The notes under the pieces are model-generated. The model was not told the origin of the DNA, made no database searches, and saw only the letters and a program-made list of their open reading frames with translations. DNA of 64,000 nt from assembly GCF_038397785.1 (NCBI RefSeq), contig NZ_CP151642.1:1302001-1366000 (forward strand), given 5' to 3'. The DNA is from Salinibacterium sp. TMP30 (lineage in GTDB: Bacteria; Actinomycetota; Actinomycetes; Actinomycetales; Microbacteriaceae). Made by a program: the position numbers and the translations under genes. Positions 51,936 to 60,568 of this stretch are shown here, piece by piece; the stretch's first letter is position 1; every line of letters begins with the position of its first letter.

Positions 51936-52174
51936 TGTGCAGCTCCGTCCGGCACGACGGTTGCCGGGTGCGCGAGATCGCTAACGATCACGGGGAAGCC
52001 TCTCGTTGAGAGGTACTCAGTGAGATAGTCGACGTGCTCCTCGCACGCCAGCCAGATTTTCACTCGATCATGACCGTGGATGCGCGGATTTCGCCAATTG
52101 ACGTTCCAGTGGGCATCCAACAAGCATCCTGCTCGCGAGCACCGTGACGTTGCCGGGCCGCTCTCGCCAATCAC
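51932..52174 (-). CDS. Small conserved actinobacterial protein with Cys/His motif
   Basis: 80 residues. CSRAGCLLDAHWNVNWRNP and WLACEEHVDYLTEYLSTRG form a compact C-x4-C...C-x2-H pattern that could bind a metal. Members of this small family have been labelled acetone carboxylase in databases without good reason; the size rules out such an enzyme. It is co-transcribed with SURF1 and DUF3099 (four-base overlaps on both sides). Function unknown. Confidence 0.75.
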   Translation of the reverse strand: MIGESGPATSRCSRAGCLLDAHWNVNWRNPRIHGHDRVKIWLACEEHVDYLTEYLSTRGFPVIVSDLAHPATVVPDGAAQ

Positions 52175-52473
52175 CGATGTGCCTCGTCAGGAGCACTCGA
52201 CATGGTGGACGAACTGGCCGAACCTAAGGCCAGCTGCCCGGGAGCATCTACGGTACCCGAGCGGGATGTGGTGACATTCGCAAGCACCACAGCGACGTAA
52301 GGGAGCACAATGGCGCCGAGAATCGGCAAGACGAGCCACCACCCCGTAACAAAGACGCAGAGGATGACACAGACAACTCTGACTGCCATCGCAATCGAGT
52401 AGTGAAGCGCGCGTCGCCGGCGCTCATCATCGGGCCGCTCGGGGAGCGAAGTGATCGACTCAGGACTTTTCAT
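52171..52473 (-). CDS. DUF3099 family membrane protein
   Basis: 100 residues. The N-terminus has the family signature ITSLPERPDDERRRRALHYS followed by two hydrophobic helices (about 28-45 and 46-66). Actinobacteria-specific, function unknown. The ATG at 52473 overlaps the region upstream of fabG, from which it is divergent. Confidence 0.88.
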   Translation of the reverse strand: MKSPESITSLPERPDDERRRRALHYSIAMAVRVVCVILCVFVTGWWLVLPILGAIVLPYVAVVLANVTTSRSGTVDAPGQLALGSASSSTMSSAPDEAHR

Positions 52474-52530
52474 GGGCTTTCTTAGGTTGCCGAGGAAGGT
52501 ATCCCTAGCCTACGCCGCTGTTCACGACGA

Positions 52531-52543
52531 TATGCTGGGAACC
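52531..52543 (+). promoter_or_regulatory. fabG leaderless promoter -10
   Basis: TATGCT at 52531-52536, seven bases, ATG at 52544; this decides the fabG start over the longer open frame from 52451. Confidence 0.55.
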
Positions 52544-53266
52544 ATGAGCAGTACAGCACCCGAATCACGGATCGTTCTTGTTACTGGAGGCAACCGCGGC
52601 ATCGGCCGTGCTATCGCTGAAGAGTTTGTCGCCCAGGGGCACAAGGTTGCCGTTACGGCACGCTCGGGTTCAGGGCCAGAGGGCACGCTCACTGTCGTCG
52701 CCGACGTCACCGATGCTGCGAGTATCGATGCAGCATTTACCGAGGTCGAGTCAAAACTCGGTCCAGTAGAGGTTGTGGTAGCGAATGCGGGAATCACGCG
52801 TGACATGTTGCTCATGCGCATGAGCGACGACGATTTCACTCAAGTGATCGACACCAACCTCTCCGGCGCGTTCCGGGTCGTCAAGCGGGCCTCAAAAGCG
52901 ATGATGAAGGCACGATTCGGCCGCATTATTCTCGTATCGAGCGTTGTCGGGCTGCTCGGATCTGCCGGCCAAGTCAACTACTCGGCATCAAAGAGCGGCC
53001 TCATCGGACTCGCTCGATCATTGACCCGTGAATTGGGCAGCAGAGGAATCACTGCAAACGTCGTAGCTCCCGGCTTCATCGAGACTGACATGACCGCTGC
53101 ACTTCCCCCTGAGCAGCAGGATGCCTACCTCCAACAAATACCTGCCAGTCGCTTCGCCAAGCCACAAGAGGTTGCAAAGGCAATCGCGTGGCTCGCTAGC
53201 GATGACGCAGCGTATATTTCAGGCGCAGTGATCCCGGTCGACGGCGGCCTGGGGATGGGGCACTAG
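52544..53266 (+). CDS. fabG: 3-oxoacyl-ACP reductase (FabG-type SDR)
   Basis: Short-chain dehydrogenase, 240 residues. Cofactor motif TGGNRGIG, NAG in VVANAGITRD, catalytic Ser, Tyr and Lys in SSVVGLLGSAGQVNYSASK, and the C-terminal GGLGMGH. The sequence resembles FabG1/MabA, which reduces 3-oxoacyl-ACP with NADPH in fatty-acid elongation. No enoyl reductase gene follows. The substrate is inferred from family likeness. Confidence 0.92.
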   Translation: MSSTAPESRIVLVTGGNRGIGRAIAEEFVAQGHKVAVTARSGSGPEGTLTVVADVTDAASIDAAFTEVESKLGPVEVVVANAGITRDMLLMRMSDDDFTQVIDTNLSGAFRVVKRASKAMMKARFGRIILVSSVVGLLGSAGQVNYSASKSGLIGLARSLTRELGSRGITANVVAPGFIETDMTAALPPEQQDAYLQQIPASRFAKPQEVAKAIAWLASDDAAYISGAVIPVDGGLGMGH

Positions 53267-53298
53267 AGAGCGATCAGCGACAAGCGCGGTATGAATAG

Positions 53299-53988
53299 CT
53301 AACTTCGCAGTCCTAGTAGGGGCAACAGTGCGCTGAGGTCGCGCGTGTCAATCTGCACGTCTGCTGTGGCACGCACAATCGGCTTCGCTGTGATTCCGAT
53401 CGAGAGGGCAGCTGCCTCCATCATGAGCAGATCGTTCGCGCCATCGCCGACGGCGATTGTTGCGGAGAGGGGAGTATCTGAGTCACGCGCCCACTCACGT
53501 AGCGCATCTGCCTTGGCCTGGGCATCAATAACTGCGCCGACAAGCTTGCCGGTCAGTTTTCCGTCACGGACCTCGAGGCGATTCGCACGTGCATAGCTCA
53601 ACCCGAGTGAGTGGGCTAGCGGATCAAGAAGTTCATGGAACCCGCCGGAAACAGCGGCCACGCAACCACCAGCAGCGATAACCGCAGCGATCATTTCCTG
53701 GGCACCGTGCGTCACCCGGATGTCGCGCCGGCTCTCCTCCAGAACCGACACAGGCAGACCTGTGAGAGTTTCTACTCTCGACCTCAGGCTCTGCTCAAAG
53801 TCGAGTTCACCATTCATGGCTCGCGTGGTGATGTCGGCTACCTCGGGTTCAGACCCCGCATAAGCGGCTAGCAACTCAATAACCTCGTTCTCGATTAGAG
53901 TGGAATCGACATCGAGAACCACGAGAAATTTTGCCAAAACGTGCGCCTTTCGTGCGACAGCTGTGGTCGTGTTGGGTCGGAAACGCAC
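53299..53988 (-). CDS. serB: Phosphoserine phosphatase
   Basis: Dephosphorylates phosphoserine, last step of serine synthesis. 229 residues, HAD fold: nucleophile Asp26 and Asp28 in VLDVDSTL, SGGF in motif II, and GDGANDLLMM in motif III. It lacks the N-terminal ACT domains of mycobacterial SerB. GTG start. Convergent with fabG, divergent from the ABC gene. Confidence 0.95.
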   Translation of the reverse strand: MRFRPNTTTAVARKAHVLAKFLVVLDVDSTLIENEVIELLAAYAGSEPEVADITTRAMNGELDFEQSLRSRVETLTGLPVSVLEESRRDIRVTHGAQEMIAAVIAAGGCVAAVSGGFHELLDPLAHSLGLSYARANRLEVRDGKLTGKLVGAVIDAQAKADALREWARDSDTPLSATIAVGDGANDLLMMEAAALSIGITAKPIVRATADVQIDTRDLSALLPLLGLRS

Positions 53989-54051
53989 GACGCCGAATGC
54001 CAGACTATCGGGATCACACGAGTGGCTTACACGTTCAGTGGTCTGAGCGAA

Positions 54052-54065
54052 TAGGATAGGTGATC
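54052..54065 (+). promoter_or_regulatory. ABC ATPase promoter -10
   Basis: TAGGAT at 54052-54057, eight bases before ATG 54066. The GTG at 54060 lies too close to the -10 to be the start. Confidence 0.5.
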
Positions 54066-54848
54066 ATGGCTAGTGTCCTCACCTTTTCTGATGTATCCGT
54101 TACTCGCAACGGCACCACGATCCTCGACTCGATTTCGTGGAGCGCGCAAGCATCCGACCGGTGGGTGATTTTGGGACCCAACGGCGCAGGAAAGACCACA
54201 CTGCTGCAATTAGCTGCCGCGCAAATTCACCCGAGTTCTGGTGAGGTCATTGTTCTTGAGAGCAAGCTTGGTTCCGCTGACGTGTTTGATGTTCGTCCGC
54301 GGATCGGTTTCGCGTCGACAGCGCTTGCGCGTCGTGTGCCCAATAATGAACGAGTCATCGATGTGGTGCTTACCGCCGCGTACTCCGTTACTGGTCGCTG
54401 GAACGAGCAGTACGAGAAGGTCGATCTTCGCCGTGCGCGCCGTGTTCTTGCTGAGTGGAGCCTTTCGCACTTAGAAGACCGTCGTTTTGGTGAACTGAGT
54501 GATGGTGAGCAGAAGCGTGTTCAGATCGCTCGCTCAGTGATGACTGACCCAGAGTTGTTGTTGTTGGATGAGCCGGCAGCAAGTCTCGACCTTGGTGCGC
54601 GCGAAGAGCTCGTTCAGCTATTGAGCGGCTACGCGAAGGCCGAGAGCGCTCCAGCGATCGTTATGGTCACCCACCACGTGGAAGAGATTCCTCAGGGATT
54701 TACGCACGCGCTCATTATCACCGAGGGCACAGTGCATAGCGCCGGTAAGATTGATGACGTTGTTACGTCAGAAAACTTGAGTGCCGCGTTTGGACTTGAG
54801 CTTGTCATCACTAAAGACGCCGGCCGCTACACCGCGCGAGCCGCCTAA
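54066..54848 (+). CDS. Orphan ABC transporter ATP-binding protein
   Basis: 260 residues, one ATPase domain. Walker A GPNGAGKTT, signature LSDGEQKR (Asp instead of Gly), Walker B LLLLDEPAASLD, and switch VTHHVEE. The variant signature and lack of a nearby permease or binding protein resemble the YlmA/ModF group of stand-alone cassettes. Substrate unknown; it might act without a transporter. Confidence 0.88.
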   Translation: MASVLTFSDVSVTRNGTTILDSISWSAQASDRWVILGPNGAGKTTLLQLAAAQIHPSSGEVIVLESKLGSADVFDVRPRIGFASTALARRVPNNERVIDVVLTAAYSVTGRWNEQYEKVDLRRARRVLAEWSLSHLEDRRFGELSDGEQKRVQIARSVMTDPELLLLDEPAASLDLGAREELVQLLSGYAKAESAPAIVMVTHHVEEIPQGFTHALIITEGTVHSAGKIDDVVTSENLSAAFGLELVITKDAGRYTARAA

Positions 54849-54923
54849 ACCTCTGATACGCTTGTGTGTCGGTCCGCGTGACCGCCATCGTCTTTCTTTT
54901 AATCCAGAACCCAGGGAAATCCA

Positions 54924-55175
54924 ATGAAGTCCGAGACCCACCCCACCTACATGCCCATCGTTTTTCGCGACCTCGCGTCGGGCTCCACGTTCCTCACGCG
55001 TTCAACGGTGACGAGCGTGAAGACGATCGAGTGGGAAGACGGCAACACCTACCCGGTAATCGACGTCGAGATCTCCTCTGAGTCGCACCCGTTCTACACG
55101 GGCAAGCAGCGCATCATGGACTCCGCCGGCCGTGTTGAGAAGTTCAAGAACCGTTACAAGGGCTTCGGCAACTAG
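54924..55175 (+). CDS. rpmE2: 50S ribosomal protein L31 type B
   Basis: 83 residues, type B L31: no cysteines, so no zinc site, unlike the zinc-ribbon type A protein. [12 protein letters not shown] and the C-terminal FKNRYKG are typical. Type B copies often replace type A when zinc is scarce under Zur control, but no Zur-like palindrome is visible in the 75-base gap upstream. ATG after AGGGAAA. Confidence 0.95.
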   Translation: MKSETHPTYMPIVFRDLASGSTFLTRSTVTSVKTIEWEDGNTYPVIDVEISSESHPFYTGKQRIMDSAGRVEKFKNRYKGFGN

Positions 55176-55196
55176 TAACACCGTATTTTTCACTGA

Positions 55197-55220
55197 AGGC
55201 GACCGGAATACCGGTCGCCT
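55197..55220 (+). terminator. rpmE2 terminator hairpin
   Basis: Perfect 10-bp stem AGGCGACCGG / CCGGTCGCCT with AATA loop, 21 bases after the rpmE2 stop; no T-run. Confidence 0.85.
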
Positions 55221-55292
55221 GCGGTGGCTAACCTTCAGTCGTTAAGACCGGTGCTGAAGCAGACTGAGTGGGGGGAGGATGTTCACGCTCGG

Positions 55293-55991
55293 CTACTGCG
55301 GGATCGACCGGACAGGCCATTCGCCGTTCGCCACAAAGCTGTGATCTCCCTTCGATGAGCGCATGTAGTCCTGAAAACTTGCCGCTTGGTCGGAGTACCA
55401 CTGACGCTGACGATCGTGGAGTTCTGAGAACGGGATGCTGAGCTCATCCGTAAACTTCGCCAGCAGCGCTTGAGCGACACGGGCGGCCGCAATCGCATCA
55501 GAACCAGCATCATGGGCATCTTCGAGCGCAACGCCGTAAAGCCCTGACGTTACCTCGAGAGTGCGCTTTCCGCGCCGGTAACGATCAACCGCCTTATCGA
55601 TTACGAGCGGATCGATAACAAAGTACGGTTCTGCGAGCCCATCGATCGAATACCGACGGCACTCACGGTCGAGAAGCGAGAGATCGTAGGGAGCGTTGTA
55701 GACAACGAGAGGGATACCCAAGGCACAGGTGACCTTGAGCGCTTGCACGATCTCGGCCACAACAAGTGCTGCCTGACGGCCCTCTGCGCGCGCGCGTTCG
55801 GTCGAAATGCCGTGAATCGCTGCGGCGCCCTCAGGGATGTCGACTCCGGGATCTGCCAGCCAGTCCCACCGCGAAACAACGATGCCAGAGGCGTCGACTA
55901 TCGCGATGCATGCGGAAACGATGCGGCTAGTTTCGACGTCGACGCCGGTGGTCTCTAGATCGAAAGTGGCGAGAGTGCCCGAGATGCTCAT
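55293..55991 (-). CDS. DEDDh 3'-5' exonuclease (DnaQ-like)
   Basis: 232 residues, single exonuclease domain: motif I FDLETTG, motif II NAPYDLSLLDRE, motif III HDAGSDA with the DEDDh histidine. It resembles the DNA polymerase III epsilon domain but stands alone, so a proofreading, RNase T-like or oligonuclease role is possible. ATG at 55991 is chosen because TACGCT lies six bases upstream; the open frame reaches 56072. Confidence 0.9.
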   Translation of the reverse strand: MSISGTLATFDLETTGVDVETSRIVSACIAIVDASGIVVSRWDWLADPGVDIPEGAAAIHGISTERARAEGRQAALVVAEIVQALKVTCALGIPLVVYNAPYDLSLLDRECRRYSIDGLAEPYFVIDPLVIDKAVDRYRRGKRTLEVTSGLYGVALEDAHDAGSDAIAAARVAQALLAKFTDELSIPFSELHDRQRQWYSDQAASFQDYMRSSKGDHSFVANGEWPVRSIPQ

Positions 55992-56003
55992 GACCTCAGC
56001 GTA
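55992..56003 (-). promoter_or_regulatory. Exonuclease leaderless promoter -10
   Basis: On the minus strand TACGCT (56003-55998), six bases (GAGGTC), then ATG. The GAGG could alternatively act as a ribosome site if transcription starts earlier. Confidence 0.45.
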
Positions 56004-56108
56004 GGCGGACGCACTGACAGCCGGAACACGGCTCGCGGAAGTCACCGCGGCACGCTGCATTGTTGGCGGCACGACACACCAGATGTCAGCAACTCTCTGG
56101 CGACTGCC

Positions 56109-56121
56109 TAGAATTGTTCGA
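56109..56121 (+). promoter_or_regulatory. Hydrolase leaderless promoter -10
   Basis: TAGAAT at 56109-56114, seven bases, ATG at 56122. Confidence 0.6.
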
Positions 56122-57033
56122 ATGAGACCAGCATCGCCTTATGGAGCACTGCTCGACGAGAACCCGGCGAGACACTCCACGATTGACGTGCTCGGGGCCT
56201 CGACTCACTACTGGGAATACGGCCCCGCAGATGCGGAAATCGTTCTTGTACTGGTGCACGGTTTTCGTGGAGACCACCATGGCCTCGAGGCGATTTGCGC
56301 GCATATCCGTGGCATCCGCATCATCAGCCCTGATCTGCCGGGATTCGGTGAGTCCGCGCCCCTCAACGGCCATGAGCACAACATCAACGGTTATGCACTC
56401 TGGTTGGAGGCTTTCGTTGGGTCACTCGGGCTCAGCGGTCGCGCAATTTTGCTCGGCCACTCCTTTGGCTCAATTGTCGTCGCCGCGGCCATAGCCCGCG
56501 GTCTCGCGACGCCCCAACTGATCTTAATCAACCCCATCGCGGCACCAGCACTTGCTGGCCCAAACGCGATTCTCAGCAAGATCACGCTCGGGTTTTACCG
56601 CCTAGCACGCGCTCTCCCGCAGGCAATTGGGGCACCACTACTCAGCAATTGGATCGCCGTGCGAGTGATGAGTCTCGCAATGGTGAAAACTCGCGACCCT
56701 GAGCTTCGACGTTGGGTGCACCAACAACACCACACTTATTTCAGCAGCTACGCGAACCGCGACAGCCTACTTGAAGGTTTCGAAGCATCTATCGGCTCAG
56801 ATGTCAGCATGTTCGCGGAGCAAATTTCAGTGCCAACGTTGCTGATTGGGGCGCGAAATGACCCCATCAGTCCCGAACCGGCACAGGAACGGTTGGGGAA
56901 ACTGATTCCACACGCCCAGCTTGAGATTTTCGACAATGTCGGCCACCTCATCCACTATGAGCGGCCGCGGGAAGCAGCCCAACTCATTGTTTCGTTCCTT
57001 AATGCGGGAACAGTTGCGGAGTCCACTCAATGA
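56122..57033 (+). CDS. Alpha/beta hydrolase
   Basis: 303 residues, alpha/beta-hydrolase fold. Oxyanion HGFRG, nucleophile elbow GHSFGS, catalytic Asp in GARNDPISPE, and His in NVGHLIHYERP. The substrate is unknown. Its stop overlaps the next gene's start (ATGA), so it is coupled with a glycosyltransferase; a role in cell-envelope lipid or glycan metabolism is a reasonable guess only. Confidence 0.88.
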   Translation: MRPASPYGALLDENPARHSTIDVLGASTHYWEYGPADAEIVLVLVHGFRGDHHGLEAICAHIRGIRIISPDLPGFGESAPLNGHEHNINGYALWLEAFVGSLGLSGRAILLGHSFGSIVVAAAIARGLATPQLILINPIAAPALAGPNAILSKITLGFYRLARALPQAIGAPLLSNWIAVRVMSLAMVKTRDPELRRWVHQQHHTYFSSYANRDSLLEGFEASIGSDVSMFAEQISVPTLLIGARNDPISPEPAQERLGKLIPHAQLEIFDNVGHLIHYERPREAAQLIVSFLNAGTVAESTQ

Positions 57034-58115
57034 AGATCGTCTTTGATTGCCGCTACACACGAATTGGCCGACACGATGGAATTAGTCGCTACGGTTCCCG
57101 ACTTGTAGAAGAGCTGAGCAAGCTACACCCGGTGACCATGCTGATCTCCGACAAGCATCAACTGGAAATGCTTCCCGATCTCCCTTGGGAGCTCGCAACC
57201 TCGCCCACGGCTGCCAGCGAGCCTTGGGTCGCACTGCAGGTTAACAAGCTTAACCCCGACGTCGTGTTCACCCCCATGCAGACTATGGGGCCGTTCGGCC
57301 GCAACTACGCGCTCGTCACCACCGTTCATGATTTGATTTACTACAAGCACCGCACGCCGCCCCACAACCTGCCCTGGCCAGTCCGGGTGCTGTGGCGCAT
57401 CTACCACCTCACGTGGGCCTTCCAGCGGGCGCTGCTGAACCGTGCCGACGCACATGTCACTGACTCGCACACGACTCGAGATCAGATGCTCGAACACCGA
57501 CTCACCAAGAAGCCGATCACGGTCGTCACGCTGGGCACAGACAGCTCTGAGGAGCATGCTGTGCGCACGGTTCCGACCTCACGGGAACTCGTCTACATGG
57601 GTTCCTACATGCCATACAAGAATGTTGAGTTAATCGCGCGCGCGCTCCATGATCTGCCCGGCTACACACTTCATCTGATGAGTCGGGCGGATGACGATGT
57701 AAAAGCTTGCTTGAACGAACTCGCTCCTGAGTCGAGCCTAATCTTCCACGATGGAGCAAGCGACGAGGTGTATGCCGAAACATTGTCGCGCGCAACAGCA
57801 CTCGTGTCTGCGTCGCGGGACGAGGGGTTCGGGCTTCCGCAAATTGAAGCGATGGTGCTCGGTACGCCCGTGTTGCTCAGCGATACTCCGATCTTCCGCG
57901 AAATTTCCGGCCCGGCCGGCGGATATTTTAGTCCGGATGAGCCAGCGGAACTTGTGCGTGAAGTCAGAGCACTCGAAGACCCTGCAGTGTGGCAGTCGCG
58001 GTCAACAGCCGCACGCACCCGATCCGCGAACTTCACGTGGGCCCATGGCGCCGCTACGCTTTCTCAGGCGCTCCAAGATGCCGTCACCGCGCGCGAACGA
58101 TCGCACAAGAAGTGA
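57030..58115 (+). CDS. GT4 glycosyltransferase
   Basis: 361 residues, GT-B family 4. N-terminal domain begins IVFDCRYTRIGRHDGISRYG; acceptor-side VHDLIYYKH and C-terminal donor motif EGFGLPQIEAMVLGTPV (E-x7-E) are clear. Related enzymes are mannosyl- or rhamnosyl-transferases of cell-wall glycan or glycolipid synthesis; donor and acceptor cannot be named. Coupled to the upstream hydrolase by a four-base overlap. Confidence 0.88.
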   Translation: MKIVFDCRYTRIGRHDGISRYGSRLVEELSKLHPVTMLISDKHQLEMLPDLPWELATSPTAASEPWVALQVNKLNPDVVFTPMQTMGPFGRNYALVTTVHDLIYYKHRTPPHNLPWPVRVLWRIYHLTWAFQRALLNRADAHVTDSHTTRDQMLEHRLTKKPITVVTLGTDSSEEHAVRTVPTSRELVYMGSYMPYKNVELIARALHDLPGYTLHLMSRADDDVKACLNELAPESSLIFHDGASDEVYAETLSRATALVSASRDEGFGLPQIEAMVLGTPVLLSDTPIFREISGPAGGYFSPDEPAELVREVRALEDPAVWQSRSTAARTRSANFTWAHGAATLSQALQDAVTARERSHKK

Positions 58116-58137
58116 CGTGCCCGAGCAGCGCACTGAA

Positions 58138-58770
58138 CTACTGAGTCGATGCCTCTCGGCGCGCAATAGCGTTCTGCGCATCGAAGGGCTCGCCGCCGAT
58201 GTTTTCTGACTCGGCTTCGATGGGGTCGTCGAAATTGATCAGGCGAAGAGTTCCATCGTCATGCCGAAAGCTGTGAACTGATCCATTAACGATCGGGGTT
58301 CGCCGTCGTTCCGGGGCAACAGCGGCCAAGATCGCAGCGATAACGCCACCATGAGCCACAACGATCACAGACTTTCCATGGTTTTCTTCGGCCAGCTGCA
58401 CGAGGGCCGGGAGGGCCCGTTCGATTACTGCTTCTCGTGATTCGCGGCCCGGTACTTCGGTGTCTCCTGGATACAGTTCATCGACTTCGGCAGCTGTTCG
58501 CCCTTCGGCATCGCCGTAGTTGCGTTCTGCGACTGCGGTCAGGGGGAGCGGGGCAGTGAGACCAACCTGGCCGGCGATGATTTGTGCCGTCTCCATGGCC
58601 CGAGAAAGTGGGCTGGTGAAGATTCCATCCCACTGGCGTCGAGAGAGCAACTCTCCAGTGGTCTTTGCTTGCGCCTGACCAGTCGAGTTCAGCGGAATAT
58701 CGCTGCTGCCCTGAATACGTCGTTCACGATTCCAGTTGGTTTCACCGTGGCGCACGAGGTAGATAAACAC
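58138..58770 (-). CDS. Histidine phosphatase family protein
   Basis: 210 residues of the phosphoglycerate-mutase superfamily. The phospho-histidine lies in LVRHGETNWN, with SRAMETA and the second histidine in VVAHGGVIAA. The lack of an extended mutase insert favours a phosphatase over dPGM. The start is GTG at 58770 with GGAG just upstream; the open frame begins earlier (58845). Lies 46 bases downstream of the sirtuin gene on the same strand. Confidence 0.88.
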   Translation of the reverse strand: MFIYLVRHGETNWNRERRIQGSSDIPLNSTGQAQAKTTGELLSRRQWDGIFTSPLSRAMETAQIIAGQVGLTAPLPLTAVAERNYGDAEGRTAAEVDELYPGDTEVPGRESREAVIERALPALVQLAEENHGKSVIVVAHGGVIAAILAAVAPERRRTPIVNGSVHSFRHDDGTLRLINFDDPIEAESENIGGEPFDAQNAIARREASTQ

Positions 58771-58816
58771 GAAACTCCATTCGATAGCAGCACACCCATT
58801 CGTGCCGTACGAGCCA

Positions 58817-59647
58817 TTAGTCGCTAAGCCGGTCCAACAAATCACAGAGAACTATGGATGCTCCGCCGTCAATCTTAACGTCGGCTCGCCGATCAGCTTT
58901 CGTCGTTCCACGGTTGATGATAATCATGGGAATGTGCTTGCGCAGCGCACGCTCAATGAGACGGATTCCGGAGTTTACGACGAGCGAAGAGCCTGCGACG
59001 ATAAGCGCGTCCGACTGATCCACGAGTGACGAAGCGAGCTGGAATTTTCTTGTGGGTACAAACTCACCGAAGAAAACGACATCCGGCTTCAAGACACCGC
59101 CACACACCGTGCAGTCCGGGATCACGAAGGAATCGACGTCATGAACCTCTGCGTCGCCATCAGGGTTGAGCGTGTGTGACTCTGACTCTTCGAGCCACGG
59201 GTTGAGTTCGGATATTCGTTGAGCAAGCGGAGTGCGGGCGTAATACTGGCCGCACCGCAGGCAGCGCGCCCTGTCAATGCTGCCGTGAACATCCACGACT
59301 CGGGTTGAGCCGGCTCGCAAGTGCAATCCGTCAACGTTTTGAGTGATAACCCCGTTGCTGAGCCCTCGACGTTCAAACTCGGCGAGGGCAGCATGACCGT
59401 CGTTGGGGGCGGATGCGGCAAACCGCTTCCAGCCCAAGTGGCTTCCCGCCCAATAACGTTTGCGATAGTCTGCTGCGCTCTGAAACTGCTGAAACGTCAT
59501 TGGATTACGCACCGCGGCACCCTCGCCGCGATAATCGGGAATACCGGAATCGGTGCTGATGCCAGCACCCGTGAGCACGCTAATGAGCTTTCCGTTGAGT
59601 AGCTCTGCAGCACGGTCGATATCGTTGCTGCCGTTTTGTGTCTGCAC
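58817..59647 (-). CDS. Sir2 family NAD-dependent deacylase (SIRT4-like)
   Basis: 276 residues. NAD motifs GAGISTDSGIPDYRG and TQNVDGLH, catalytic His in VDVHGSI, zinc cysteines CLRC and CTVC, and GSSLVVNSG. PDYRG rather than PDFR, and an insert between the zinc halves, place it near the SIRT4-type class II sirtuins, which act as deacylases or lipoamidases; the substrate is inference. Starts at GTG 59647 after TACTCT plus six bases. Confidence 0.9.
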   Translation of the reverse strand: MQTQNGSNDIDRAAELLNGKLISVLTGAGISTDSGIPDYRGEGAAVRNPMTFQQFQSAADYRKRYWAGSHLGWKRFAASAPNDGHAALAEFERRGLSNGVITQNVDGLHLRAGSTRVVDVHGSIDRARCLRCGQYYARTPLAQRISELNPWLEESESHTLNPDGDAEVHDVDSFVIPDCTVCGGVLKPDVVFFGEFVPTRKFQLASSLVDQSDALIVAGSSLVVNSGIRLIERALRKHIPMIIINRGTTKADRRADVKIDGGASIVLCDLLDRLSD

Positions 59648-59659
59648 CCTTCCAGAGTA
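59648..59659 (-). promoter_or_regulatory. Sirtuin leaderless promoter -10
   Basis: On the minus strand TACTCT (59659-59654), six bases, then GTG. The intervening GGAAGG is purine-rich, so a ribosome site is an alternative reading. Confidence 0.45.
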
Positions 59660-59730
59660 GACACTGCTAGCAGCACAATTGCCGAGTCGAGATTCTCTTG
59701 GCCGCGAATTTGCACAGTTGGGAACACATA

Positions 59731-60534
59731 GTGAACGTCGTCCGGGTCACCGAGCTCTCCGATCCGCGGTTGAGCGACTTCGCCAACCTCACCGATGTCG
59801 CACTCCGGCGCCGAACTGAGCCCGAGGGTGGACTCTACATCGCCGAGTCGTCGAAAGTTATTGCTCGTGCTCTGCGTGCGGGCCATATCCCGCGCGCAGT
59901 TCTTGTTCTCGAGCAATGGCTCGACGATGTCGCAGAACTGCTCGGTGACGCTGACACCCCGGTCTATGTGGGGGAGTCAGCGCTGCTTGAACAGCTCACT
60001 GGTTTCAATCTTCACCGCGGTGCTCTGGCATCGATGCACCGGCCGCCTTTGCGCTCGGTTGCAGAATTGATTGAGGGTGCTCGTCGTGTCGTCATTCTTG
60101 AAGACATTGTTGACCACACGAATGTGGGCGCCGTGTTCCGTTCCGCTGCCGCGCTCGGAGCTGATGCCGTGCTCATCACACCACGCTGTGCCGATCCGCT
60201 TTACCGCCGCAGCGTGAGGGTAAGCATGGGCACCGTGCTCCAAGTTCCTTGGACTCGAATTCCGAACTGGCCAGCGGACGCGCAGCAACTGAAGGCTGCT
60301 GGGTTCCATCTCGCGGCACTAGCACTGAGCGAGAACGCCATCGATCTCGACACCTTCGCCGCAAACGCGCCCGAACGGGTTGCACTGGTTCTCGGCACAG
60401 AAGGCGATGGTTTGTCACGTCAAACCATTGATGCGGCTGACAGCGTGGTAAAGATCCCGATGATGCACGGAGTGGACTCGCTGAACGTCGCCGCCGCCAG
60501 CGCGGTCGGTATGTACACATTGCGCGTGCGCTAG
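59731..60534 (+). CDS. SpoU/TrmH family rRNA or tRNA 2'-O-methyltransferase
   Basis: 267 residues, SPOUT fold. N-terminal substrate-binding part, then the trefoil-knot motifs: DHTNVGAVFRSA, LGTEGDGLS and IPMMHGVDSLNVAAAS. Transfers methyl from SAM to a ribose 2'-O of structured RNA; the target is not clear. GTG at 59731 chosen as first start near the conserved RVTELSDPR; the upstream frame reaches 59698. Divergent from the sirtuin gene. Confidence 0.9.
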   Translation: MNVVRVTELSDPRLSDFANLTDVALRRRTEPEGGLYIAESSKVIARALRAGHIPRAVLVLEQWLDDVAELLGDADTPVYVGESALLEQLTGFNLHRGALASMHRPPLRSVAELIEGARRVVILEDIVDHTNVGAVFRSAAALGADAVLITPRCADPLYRRSVRVSMGTVLQVPWTRIPNWPADAQQLKAAGFHLAALALSENAIDLDTFAANAPERVALVLGTEGDGLSRQTIDAADSVVKIPMMHGVDSLNVAAASAVGMYTLRVR

Positions 60535-60556
60535 CGCTCAATCGCGACGAAACTGT

Positions 60557-60568
60557 TAGCGTTATGCG
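60557..60568 (+). promoter_or_regulatory. Carboxypeptidase leaderless promoter -10
   Basis: TAGCGT at 60557-60562, six bases, then GTG at 60569; no ribosome site. Confidence 0.45.

Noticed and set aside
52483-52501. DtxR/IdeR-like iron box before fabG
   Set aside because: Only the left half TTAGGTT is present; the right half does not match.
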